Source: Fasciola hepatica (taxonomy: Eukaryota; Platyhelminthes; Trematoda; Plagiorchiida; Fasciolidae). Taken from it: a DNA stretch of 64,000 bases. Of this stretch, positions 27,401 to 39,400 are shown piece after piece. The notes under the pieces were generated by a model that worked only from the letters and a program-made list of their open reading frames with translations, was not told the origin of the DNA and did not search any database. The DNA lies in the NCBI GenBank assembly GCA_948099385.1, contig CANUEZ040000167.1:20001-84000 (forward strand), written 5' to 3'. A program made the translations under genes and the position numbers. The stretch's first letter is position 1; every line of letters starts with the position of its first letter.

Positions 27401-30400
27401 ATACCCATTACTCCCGGAATGTGCCAAATTATATCACAACTGAGGATACAGATATACACCATAAACTAGTACTCATTATTGTTCACATGCACCGTAGCCT
27501 TATCTGTGGGTAGTTGGAATCCAATAATCTTGTTTACTGTGATCAAACTGCCTGAGGTTTTGAATTTTCGAGTTTTCAGTTTCCATACTATGAATTTTTT
27601 AAGAACTGATGAGGAGAAAAATCATTTTAGGTGAATCTCGTCACCAGTGGAACAATAGATAGGAGAATACCTTATTTTTGTGCATATTTTCGGTTATCTT
27701 TCTACAGAAGTGGTACTTGCAGTTTATTTGATTTAGAATGATTATTATCAGCCAAAAACGAAACCAGGCTTTATATCCACACAGAAATTTAAAAGTCGTC
27801 CTTAAATGACATACTGATTGTTATTATTCGTCAATCGGTGTACATGGTTTGTGATGAAACATGTGGAGGAACAGCCGAAGTGCATTCGCCAAACAAATGT
27901 GGGGTACGCTCATGGGTAACTGATCACGCCATCAACAATATTGAGGATTCTGTGAGCCAAATATTGGCGCAAATGTTTCGAAACGATTGGCGATCGGTAG
28001 ATCATTGACCGAGGAGGACAATATGTCTTGAAGATGTCACAGAAATTGTGTATCCCATTTTCCAGTGAGGTTATCGGAATACAGGTGCCGAGAAAATTGT
28101 TAACCGCTCAGTGAACGCAATTTTCATGCCAACCGTCTAACTGCGGACCGCACACGGAAGGGAGACAAGATGTCTTGAGGCAGAAGAAGACAGTTACCTT
28201 TCCATTATTAGTGCGTGCGAATCAATCACTTTTTCCTTGTAGAAATTTGATCTACAAATTTTACTTTGTCACGGTAGGCATCAGGTAGAATAATTTTTTC
28301 GCAACTGCAATCTGTTTACTATTCACTGATAATGGCAAACATGAACAAAAGTAAGATTTGAAGTGGTTCTGCCAGTTGATCAAACAGAAGTAAAGCTATT
28401 TCACCACATCGACTATGATAAGATAGCTGAAAAATATAAAGTCTGAATAATTCATATGAATCTCATTGGAAATTACAGGAAGCTACGTCATCCGATTCGC
28501 GTACCAATCACTATCACAAAGCAGCTATAATGAGATTTAAAATTTTAGTCTGAATCCCACAATATTAGTTGAACATTTCGACCAATTTGATTGGATACTA
28601 ATGAGGTCTGTCATCGTTGTTGTTGTATTTTAGACGATCGGGTTGTTGTGAATCCTACCCTCGAAGCAGATGGAAACAAGTTGAAGTTAGACCTCAGCCA
28701 GAACGACAAATGTCTTGGCTCACAATATTACGTTAATTTGGTGAAATCAAATGGTGACAAGTTGAACCAGTGGGTCAATAAAGATGATGCCGAATTGTCG
28801 GGTGTCACATGTTTGCCGTGCAATTTGACAGTATCAATTCCGAACGCAACTGTTGCAGTTTCACATTCGGAACCGGTTGATGTGTGGTTTGGTCCAAGTA
28901 AGTTTCAGACACGATTTCTCTCCCTCCTCAAATGTGGATCAATCGTTTTACGATTTCCCTACTCTTTCGGCCAATGAATGCAAAATGAGAACGGTAAGAA
29001 TGCAGCAGACCGAAACATTTCCATACATTTCCAACTCAAACACTAGACGAATGATGTCGGATTCATTTTGTACTCCGCAAGTTAGACCATTGGTCACCAT
29101 GTGGGTTAGAATAGAGTAACAGGACTGGTCGATTTGTGTGCACATCTCAGGAATTAGTGCAACAATATCCATTGCTTCACATGTGAACGTGGTCATGGCA
29201 CGAGTTAGGATTCCGACTGCATTAGATCGTTTGAGAGAGAGAGTGTGGACTTAAGGATCCGATTCATCATACTGAGTGAGCCATGCGATCGATTGGGTGA
29301 CCATCGTCGACTGTTATTCTGGTATAGAACACGTGATTGTACCTATTTTCGGCAGTTCAGTCACTTTCGTACGTGATGGGTCCCGATATGTCCATGTTGA
29401 TATTCATAGGTCTGGTTATATCTATGGTCTGCCTTTCCCACAGTACTCACAACCACTATCATATCTATTGTGAGACAAATTACATGTTAGAAAGATTTCA
29501 TTCGCAGCCAAAAGGAAATTTTTTCCTTCACCAATACGCGAACAAAATGCCCTTCCCTCTACAGTCGGCATCACTTGTGTAACACGTCTCTTGATTTTCA
29601 GCATGCCGTGTAGATTGTGTGGTAAATATAGGATGGATGATCTTGGAAACTGAGAGCCAAACTAATTAGCCCTTTGAGTGGGAAGAAACTCATAAAAGCA
29701 CCTGATGTAATAATCTCTGTGTATTTGGCTTTCTGTTGAATCCGATCTAAAACAGTTCATCTTCCATTTTGAAACATACCGAGTTGTCAGATTGATTTCC
29801 ATTCTCTTCAACTTAACCCAGTGATAGTCTAAGCTAGAATGAGATGAATCGAAAAAGGAACTATTGTGAGAATAAAATGTCCAAAGCAGAGTGACTGAAG
29901 TGCACATCCTTCTAGTAGTATGCTGCTGTTCAGCCGTTAGCTGCATCGAACAACATTGTTATATTGACAGGAAGTGGAATGGAACAGACATTCGTAATAC
30001 GTTCCAAACACTTCCGTTCACTTCGCACTTCCGATTCGGTCACTGGTAGCATGTTGTCAAATTAATATTGTATTCGTCAGATTGGGGGGTTTGGCCAAAG
30101 TAACTGACGTGCCAGGACTAGTCGCTGTTGTACGCACCATTCCGGACGTGGTGCAGAAATATTCATCATCCCATTTCTAGTTGCCACTGTGAATGTGGCC
30201 GTGTTCGTGTCCGTGTCCGTGGTCGTGGATGGGACGTGGGTTTGTAGTACGACGGCTTTCGATCGTTTGGGTAGGATGGGTAAAATCCGATCCATCACGG
30301 CCCATGAGTTATTGGATCAATCTGGGGACAACAATCTGCATGTGGACTGGGATGGAACAGGTTAACGCATTAGTTTTTCCACAGAAATCGAAGATACACT

Positions 30401-33400
30401 ACCACTGTTCGAGAAGAATAAATTTTCAATGAAACATTTTACCACCTTCATGTTTTGGCAATGAAATTAAGAATTAGGTAGCGCGAAAACGGTCTCGAAC
30501 TTGGCAATGAGCAATCAGGTGGGAAATGGACAATTTTGATTAGGTGAGCTTCTGTCTCATTTCGTTCGCAAGGTTTGTTCTTCAGAAACGAGCATCCTAA
30601 CTAGATATGGAACAACGAGATTATATATCGTCTCGATTCGGGAATACACTCAGTCTTTAGAATGCCGCACCCTTCGGGTTGGGAAAATGGTGTTAGTTCC
30701 TGACAAATGCCACATGTACACAAATCGATGTCTTTAACTTGGAACATATTATTATTAGAAGCAAGTATCGGATGCTACCAAGAATGATGTGGTATATGCT
30801 GTTCAAATCCAACAGATCGATAACGGCAAATTCCTAATTGGAACGCACATGCACGAAGGTAGCATGGAAGGTTTGAATACATTTATCAAACATTGCAGTC
30901 ACATAGCTCAAAAAATGTATACTTAAAAATGGTTCCAGTCAAAAGTCGATGTGTTGATCAGTTTTTATTTGGTTTCATCTCTGCTGCATCATACACGCAT
31001 TGTGCGTATATCGATCTAGTCTGACCAGTGTGATGAATAAAAATCGATCACTTTTGCACTCTTATGAACAAATATTGAGAGAGAAAACCCGTCTGTATAT
31101 CAACTCAAACAACAGAAACTGTTTGTTCCGTATTCCAAACGGGATGGGCCCATTTAGTAGAGGACGAATACGAAAGCGGATGGGCATATGATCGGTGAAT
31201 TGTTAGTTCATCGTTCATGTGATGTAATAAGGGAAAACGGCAACCCATCGAAAGAGTCAAAGGGGACGCTTGTAAAAGAGGAATCACATGAGGTTTTGAG
31301 CTAGACAGTGGTAGTTCCCGGGTTGACAGCCGGATATGATTTCCATCTATGAATCAGATTTCCGAGCACGAATCGTACACGAGTCATCCATTGAACAGGC
31401 GTAAATATTGATTGAGAAAATGGATGAGAAATCAAAAGTAAATGAAGTCCTTCTTTGGGGGTAGGTTCGTTAGTGTAAATGAAAACTTCGAGCACAAAAT
31501 TGATCCGCAAACAAATGCGGTATGAGAACCCAAAAGGGTGAACGTCGAACATCGCTCACCGACAAAAGTTCATTTATCATTACACAAGGGATTTTCCCTG
31601 TGGATCACTTTTCATCAGAAAAGCATTACCAACAATTTCACGCCATTTTGTAGATTTTTCTAGGAAACGGTATGTGGCAAACACATATCTGTATTTTCAG
31701 CACTTCAGCACAGGCCAATGCAGTACACGTACGGAACTCAAGATTGGTCGATGCGACTTGATCACAATCGCCTCAGCTGTGGATAGGATTCGTTATCCAA
31801 CCCATTTGCAGTGGCTTTGTGATACTCGGTAGATGATCTTAAACGCCAAGTCTCGTGTTAGCTGGTTCCGCGTATCGATCAGGTGGGTCAAAATCGCACT
31901 GGTTACGGTTTTCTGGACTCCTTTTGCAAGCCAGCTAAAACAATGCTCTTGAACTCGCACAGACAGACGCCCAGTTGTTCTTCCCACATATTCCACTCCA
32001 CAGGAACACGAATCAGAGCACACACAAAATGAGGTCGAGTGGATTGGTAGTCTCTCTTTGAGTCTCACTCACAAGTACGGACTGATGTTGAACGAGATCC
32101 GAAGTTTTGCACGGATGAATGCATTTTCTACCACATCTGATAGTCTACGGCTCAACGTTTCAGATGCCAGGTCTCCGTTAAATTCCATGTTTATGTAACT
32201 GGGCCTCTTCGGGACATTTGGGTATTTAGACCGAGAGATAATGTCCACATTTAGTGGGAGGACGTCCTCTGGATACCCGTGTTCTCGCAATACATTGCAG
32301 ATCGTATGCGGTAATTGATGCACACTATATTCACACGGTACTAGGTAGAAGATTTCATCGACGTGTCTTTCATACATTGACAAGCAGCTCATGGTTGGGT
32401 TCAACGTATTATTTTCAACTTTGGCCATCAATATATCTACAAGCAAACGACCAAGTGAGGAACCCAATTCTGTGCCATCTTTCTGTCTGTAAATATTACC
32501 GTCGAGTTGGAATTGTACATTTGAAGTACAAAATGGTCCTCGAATGAGGTCGAGTGAGAAGCTTCAGTGATGAGTATAAAAAACGTAAGAATACAACTAA
32601 CAATGTGCTAGTGTGAATAGAGAGAGAGAGCATGTGCAAGAGACACGAATAGCAAGACGCGAATAACCCGCCGACTCCGTATTGGTGTGCTCGATTTCAC
32701 CAACCTTGTTGTTTGCAAGCTCAATCCAAACAAACTGTGTAGGTCACGTGTGAGGATCTTCTCTATTGTTATAGTCGAAATCAAATGTTCATATGCTTCC
32801 ATCCATGTGTATGATCAAATATTTCAGTTCGGGTCTCGGCAGAACATAAATCGGACAAAACCCTAATCGGATGGGAAATACCGAGAAAATCAACCAATCA
32901 ATACACAATCGAGAGTGATCTGGATGGGAAGGAGAGTGAGACAATCGATCTGAAGGATAATATCGCTAAACACAACGGGACACACGAGCGAACAGTTTCC
33001 GGATGTGGAACGATGATGGTGAGGCTAAAGAAAGGTGAAAACGTGGTTGCCAATAGTTCACTCGTGATCAAACCGAGAAGTGAGTTTGACCATCTAAAAT
33101 GTGCCAAAGTGGACGCATTGAGTGAGATCAATTTGAATGTGTAGAAAATGCATGAACAGAAGACTAGAAGAAATAATACACTGATTGTGGATCCATATGC
33201 GAGGCAAAACTAAATGTGTCACATTTGGATCCCGTGATGATTTTGATCAAGTAGATGTGAATTGGAAGACATTGTGAATAATCTGCTCCGAGTAGTCCCG
33301 TCGGTCGACTCGTCAATGGTAAAAGCTGAGCGAATGGAATAAACATATTACTGTATGTGAATTGCGGCTGAGCATTGTTTGTTTGTGAATACTAGCTGTT

Positions 33401-36400
33401 GTCCAAGTAGTGTTGAGATTTCCCCGCCATGTTCTATTGTCTGTTAGTCAATAGGAAAAACACTTTGAGAAGCACCAGAGATTTCCGTATTTCGACTGAA
33501 TTCAGGATCAGCTGGAGAATCGGTTAATCAAGCGAGAATGAGCGAAATCTTCCACCAATGACGAATGATTGTTTTCAGTGGTTCGCAATCATGCCATTAC
33601 ATCACATTTTATATGAACAGTGTTAGGTGAACAAAACCGAAATCAAGATAAGGCGATGAGTGAAAATTTAATTGGGGGAGAGGGGATCACATATCACATG
33701 CTCCTAATGAGCGAGATACTTTATCCAACCGAATGAGTGAATTGGAACGTAATCTTACGAATTCCACGCATGTGTTGAACAAACTAACACCGCAAGAAAA
33801 GCAACCATTCGACGCGTACGTTGAAACAATAGTTGAGAAACAGACACGGCGAAAACTCGCTTCACTGGGTAAATTTATCAATCCAATGAAACCAGTTGGT
33901 GAGTTTCCCTCTGACCCAATGAAATTCATCCACAACTTTTCATCAATAAGTTTGGACAAAACGTTGCTCGAAGTATTATCACTAGGACCTAAGTTTTGCT
34001 GCCCTAGAAATAAAGGGAAACAAATGGATATAGAAGTGGAATTTGAGAATCTTTTTGCTCAACTCACAGACCTGAACCGATCGTCATTACAATAGATGGT
34101 GAAGCTGAAGTCCACTCTCGTTAAAGCTTGCTACCAATACCGGGACAGCAAACCGTTAACAAAGAGCATATTGACGACAGAGCATTTGAGGTGCCTAAAC
34201 GGTTTACAGGCGAATAAAGATATTATTTTATCAAGACCTAATAAAGGCGCAGGTATCGTGATTCTTGATAAATTGACCTACATAGAAAAAATGAAAACAA
34301 TATTGAGCGACTTGTCCAAATTCACCCAAGCCTCCAATGAGAAGGTTAAAACGATCCAGATAGAAAAGTCTATCTTCAAGAGATTACGATCACTGAAGCA
34401 GAAAGGGATCATACATTCGACCACATTCGAACGGATACGACCGACCGGGACGATAATTCCCAGGCTGTACGGCTTACCAAAAGTCCACAAGGAAGGCGTA
34501 CCGTTAGGACCCATTTTAGACATGCGTAACTCTCCCTACCATGCAGTAGCCAGGTGGCTAACCGGCTTACTGGAGCCAGTGAGAGCTACAATCGCAAAAC
34601 ATAGTTTACGAGACACTCTCGACTTCGTGGATAATGTCCGAAATATGAGCCTGAGAGAAAAACATGTTTTCATTTGACGTCACTTCATTGCTTACTAGCG
34701 TACCGATCAGTGAAACTATTAACTATCTGTGCGACTATATTCAAGAAAACAACATCGACGTGGGCCTTCCGGTAGACGAACTGAAGCAACTCCTCTTTGT
34801 TTGCACGTTTAACGTGCAGTTTAAATTCAATGACGAAATCTATCGTCAAAAAGACGGAGTAGCAATGGGGTCACCCTTGGGACCACTGTTCGCCGATGTT
34901 TTCGTGGCGAAAATTGAGAACAATCAACTGCAGTCTATCATCAGGCAATGTGTGCTTTATAAACGCTATGTGGATGATATAATGTGTGTGGCAGACGACA
35001 CCATGGACGTAAACCTTATGTTAAACACGTTCAACACAGTCCATCCTAACATCCAGTTTACGATGGAAAAAGAGGCAAACAATGAAATAGCCTTTCTAGA
35101 TGTGCGCCGAAGCCGGCGAGTGGATGGCTCAGCTCAACGATCAGTGCACAGGAGAGCAACGTGGAATGGGCAGTACATTCACTTCGAAAGTTTCGTGCCA
35201 CTCCAATTTAAGAGCAACTTAATCCGTTGCCTGATTAATAGAGCGCGCATAATTTGTACTGAGGACACACTGGACAACGAACTGCTTTCTCTGCGCAATG
35301 TGTTCCTGGAAAATGGATATCCGGATCGTTTCATTGATAAGACAATGCGACAAGTGGAAGAAAGAGCGAAAACCACAGTTGTCCCAAAAAAGTCAGTACA
35401 CATCCGCCTGCAGTTCAAAGGTGATATCCCAGCGGATATTATACATCGCAGATTATCAGGAGCCGTCGACAAAACATTTTACGCGGCAAAGCTCCATATT
35501 GTATTTACCTCAAAGCCGTGTGTGTATTTACGATTAAAGGATAAGGTGTCAGATTCTATGGCCTCATTCTGTGTGTACTCCTTTACTTGTTCCTGTGGGA
35601 CAACGTACATTGGCCGTACGACCAGACACTTATCCGAACGAGTCCATGAACACCACCCAGTTTGGTTGAACACTAGAGCAATCAAAGTAATTACCAGCGC
35701 TGTGTGTTCACATCTTGTTCAGTCAAACCACTCAGTGAATGTGATCAAAGCATTCCGGCCAATCTACAAAGTTCGAAGTGGGCAATCAAGACTGAGGAAG
35801 TGCCGTGTTCTAGCCACAGCGGAAGCGGTATGCATTCGTCTCTACACTCCCCCGTTGTGCGCCCAAAAACAGTTCGTGCAAGCGCTAAGGCTTCCTTGGC
35901 CCACCCCCTACCCACAAACTGACCACAGATCCGTTGATCCGACTAATGACACCGCAGACACCCATTCACGGTCCAGAGACGGATCGAGGTCACGCATGTG
36001 ATATATGATCCCCTCTCCCCCACTTAATTTTGACTCATCGCCTTATATTGATTTCGGCGTTGTTCACCTAACACTGTTCATATAAAATGTGATGTAATGG
36101 CATGATTACGAATCACTGAAAACGAGCTTGTTCGCCACCTAGAGTTGTTCTCCATGTGCCCTGTGGGAATATTCGGACAATGATGGTTTTGCTCACAAAT
36201 AGAAGGACAACAATATTTCGCATATTGTTTACACTAGTCATCCTGAATTCATTATTTATTTTAATAACTGATATTAATATTACGACCTGTAAAATAACTC
36301 AACCACTCCTTCAGATATCCACAAAATACAACAACAGACAAAACTTCTATTCCCAATTCCAATAAACAATCACTCCAACTGATGCATCCCCAAATAATCG

Positions 36401-39400
36401 AATTACTATTTGTATTACCAATGTTATAAGTATTAGTCCGATTTGTTCCGATGTGTCTATTCCCAGTTCAATCAAGTTTAGTAGTGCGCAGTTCACTATG
36501 ATCACTGTTGAATGGATTCACGTACCGAATCATGATCTTTCCACCATGAATATCTTCAAGGTTGGGATCCACGTGATCCGCCTACCAAATGTTTGGAGAC
36601 ATCAGGTGATGTGGCTAGGTGTCGCGGTCAAAGGCGTAGTTGTATTCGGAATCTTTCATTATCGTCTTGGACGATGTGGTAAGATAGCAACGGAAACCAG
36701 AGCACAGAATTGCGAGAATTATGGTTGAATAAACCGAAAACGAAAATGAAACCACGAATGATTCGTAACGAACATATTGTATGATCAAGGATAGATCACA
36801 CTGTTCATCTTAGTTTATATGGGGCTATTCATAATCGGATTAGAACACAGATGCAATCGACCGGTGTATTGGTCGAAACTCGAATAACCACCACCACCAC
36901 CACCACCACCACCACCACCACCACCACCACCATCACAACAACAATAACAACAACAACATCAGCGGCTGCATTTATTTGTGAGAACAGAAAGAATGTGCTT
37001 GTCGCGCGACTCAAGCATTTCGTCCACTCTTGTCTACCTCGTGCGTAAAATATTTTAGTTTATATATGACACAGCGAGAAAAGCAATACGGTGGGAAGGG
37101 TTGGATTGAAAACTATGACAGTGCGTTCGATCGGGGGAGGGAGAGGTCTGTTCGGTTAGTGCCGTGACAAACAAACATTTTGTTTCAATCACTTTTGTGC
37201 ACAAAGCGCCACCTGATGTATCATGATAAACATCTCTTCGCCGAATGCTAGCACGATCGACTATCGATTGCGCAATAACATTGTGAAGGATTCCGTGAGG
37301 TCAACCTTGTGATCTGATGCAGTTATGTGTTTTGCAATTGAATAAACTAGAGATTTGACGTCGTTTTCTGTGGTCACATTGCTTTGCGTCATTGATTTTG
37401 CCAAACCATTTGGGTATGTGCTCCGACAATCGTTGAGTCAAGCAGCGATCCATCCTGCCAATTTGTGCATCACCGCAGCTGCCAGTGAACTGATAGACAA
37501 GATGTGAGACATTAGGAGAAGCAAGAAAATTTGGGTGATTTCGGAAGCTTAAGATCTTGGTAGTCTGCAACAGATGTAATTCGAGCCGTTGCGTATGAAG
37601 GCGTCTGTGATCCGATTGGTTTTAGCTTCTTATATTTGTTTCCAGATATAAATCCATGAATGAGCCGAATCTGTAGTTGTCTCGACATCTGTTTCTCTAT
37701 TAGTATATTATTATCCACGGTAGTATCCGCTTTGAACCGATGTGTATGAGAAAGAATGTCTCCCATTTCTGCACGTACTCATTCTCATGTCTTATGTATT
37801 CTTCCTATTCTCATAAATTGGACAGAAGGGACCGATTGCTTTAACCACAACGGTGACTGAACGAGTGTTGTCATACATACACACTATCAAATACAAACAA
37901 AGTGGTAAAATGTATGTAGAGGCGTAGAAAAGTGTTCACTAGTACAATCAATTCAATACTAGTTACAACATTTGGAACAATTCCACTTCTACTTGCATTG
38001 ACACAGTTCATATTGCTCTATGTATTGGCAATTCCATTTCAACTTTTATCAAATGTGATTAGCAAATCCTCATCATAAATATTGTTCAATAAATTCAATA
38101 CCACAGTTATGGTGTTTCAAATATTATTCATTGTGGACTTGCATGAGTCAAATGTGTTCAGTCGTTACCTAGTCAACAATGACTGAACGAGTTGTGCAAT
38201 GCATGCATGTTATTCAAAACACACTGGGAAAATATGCACCCAGTTTGCCACGTCATTATTGGCATATCAATCCAACACAATATTGGAAAAGATGTACATC
38301 ATAGCACGAGTATTCACTTGAGACATTTTACTCGTCTCCAGATGCACAAGTGGATGTGAAAAAGATTCGATACGAATCTTCAGTGAAGAAGCTGAAAATG
38401 GAACTCGCAAAGGATCAACAATGCCTGAAAGATGATTTGGAAGTTGAATTGACGAACAGTTTGGGTGAAAAAACAACTTATCCTGTGTCGAATGGAGAGT
38501 ACGCAGAAATCGAAGGTGTTGTGCAATGTTCTCCATGCAATGCGATTGTGAAAGTGAAGTCTGATTCGATTTGGAATTCGACCAATCCTAAGGAGACTGA
38601 ACTGTGGTTTGGGAAAAGTGAGTTCATTCCGACTATTTGTGACCACATTTAGTGTCGACATTCTAAACTGCAGTTCTTATACAACATAATTAAATTGTCC
38701 TCCAAATGTCATTTCACAGTCTACACTGGACGGATCTCGAACGTATTGGCTGTATCATTCTATTCTACTCATCGGTCTACTATTGTTCGGAGTGATGATC
38801 TTGTTATTCCCATAGTTGGTCAGTCGGAGTGGAATGGCATTATTGTAATGAATCGAATAACCGTACTTATTTGGCTTACTCCATCCAGTTAGTCTCAGCT
38901 TCTCACTCACCATCTCAGCTAGATGACCATGGTCTCTCCACATTGTTCGAAATATGATATACGGTTCATCCTCATCCCGTATTTCACCAGATTTTGAACT
39001 CATTTCGGAAGTGTTCTGAGATAATCTGGCTTGTCCATGACGGCTACGCTGGAGTACGTATTATGCCGTAATCATACCACTCCTCCGATCTTCCGCATTG
39101 TCAGTTATGTTCTGATGAATAACACACGACTTCTCGTCGTCCCTTTAAATCAAGCTATGATCTTGGTTACTGTTTTGGACATTTGATTCCCTAAGTGTGG
39201 TTGTGTGGGAATTGGGTTCGTTCACCACAATATACTCTGTGGTCAGCGTTAACAATTCAATAATAGGACAACCGTCACTAGTGCGGAGAAATAACGGTTG
39301 GGGATGGGAAGCTTCAGTCTTGTCCACGTGCACTAGAACTCCGAGTAGGATATGTCAAAACCAGATAGGCGAGATGCTGTGACAGATTTGTGGATATAAT

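Larger units (their letters stand above)
33570..36178 (+). mobile_element. nearly full-length Penelope-like element with inverted terminal repeats
   Basis: About 2.6 kb. Terminal inverted repeats are 33571-33690 and 36006-36123, more than 90% identical by eye. They enclose a plus-strand reverse transcriptase/GIY-YIG endonuclease ORF. Paralogous introns 13 and 17 lack the insert and show a pre-insertion site (for example about 41050-41105). AATGAT occurs at both edges (33564-33569 and 36179-36184) and could be the target duplication. Terminal repeats in direct or inverted arrangement are known for PLEs. The ORF is disabled. The 3' boundary is uncertain by a few tens of bases. Confidence 0.85.
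33080..38341 (+). other. intron 11 (5.3 kb, B-to-A' intron with PLE insertion)
   Basis: Paralogous to introns 13 (2.6 kb) and 17 (2.4 kb). The excess length is the PLE at 33570-36178; without it the intron is about 2.65 kb, like its copies. It also holds the (ACC)n tract at 36888-36931 and an older minus-strand PLE fragment at 37201-37570. Confidence 0.75.

Noticed and set aside
33640..33680. Hammerhead core in the PLE terminal repeat
   Set aside because: CGATGAG is followed directly by GAAA with no stem II, so the core cannot form.
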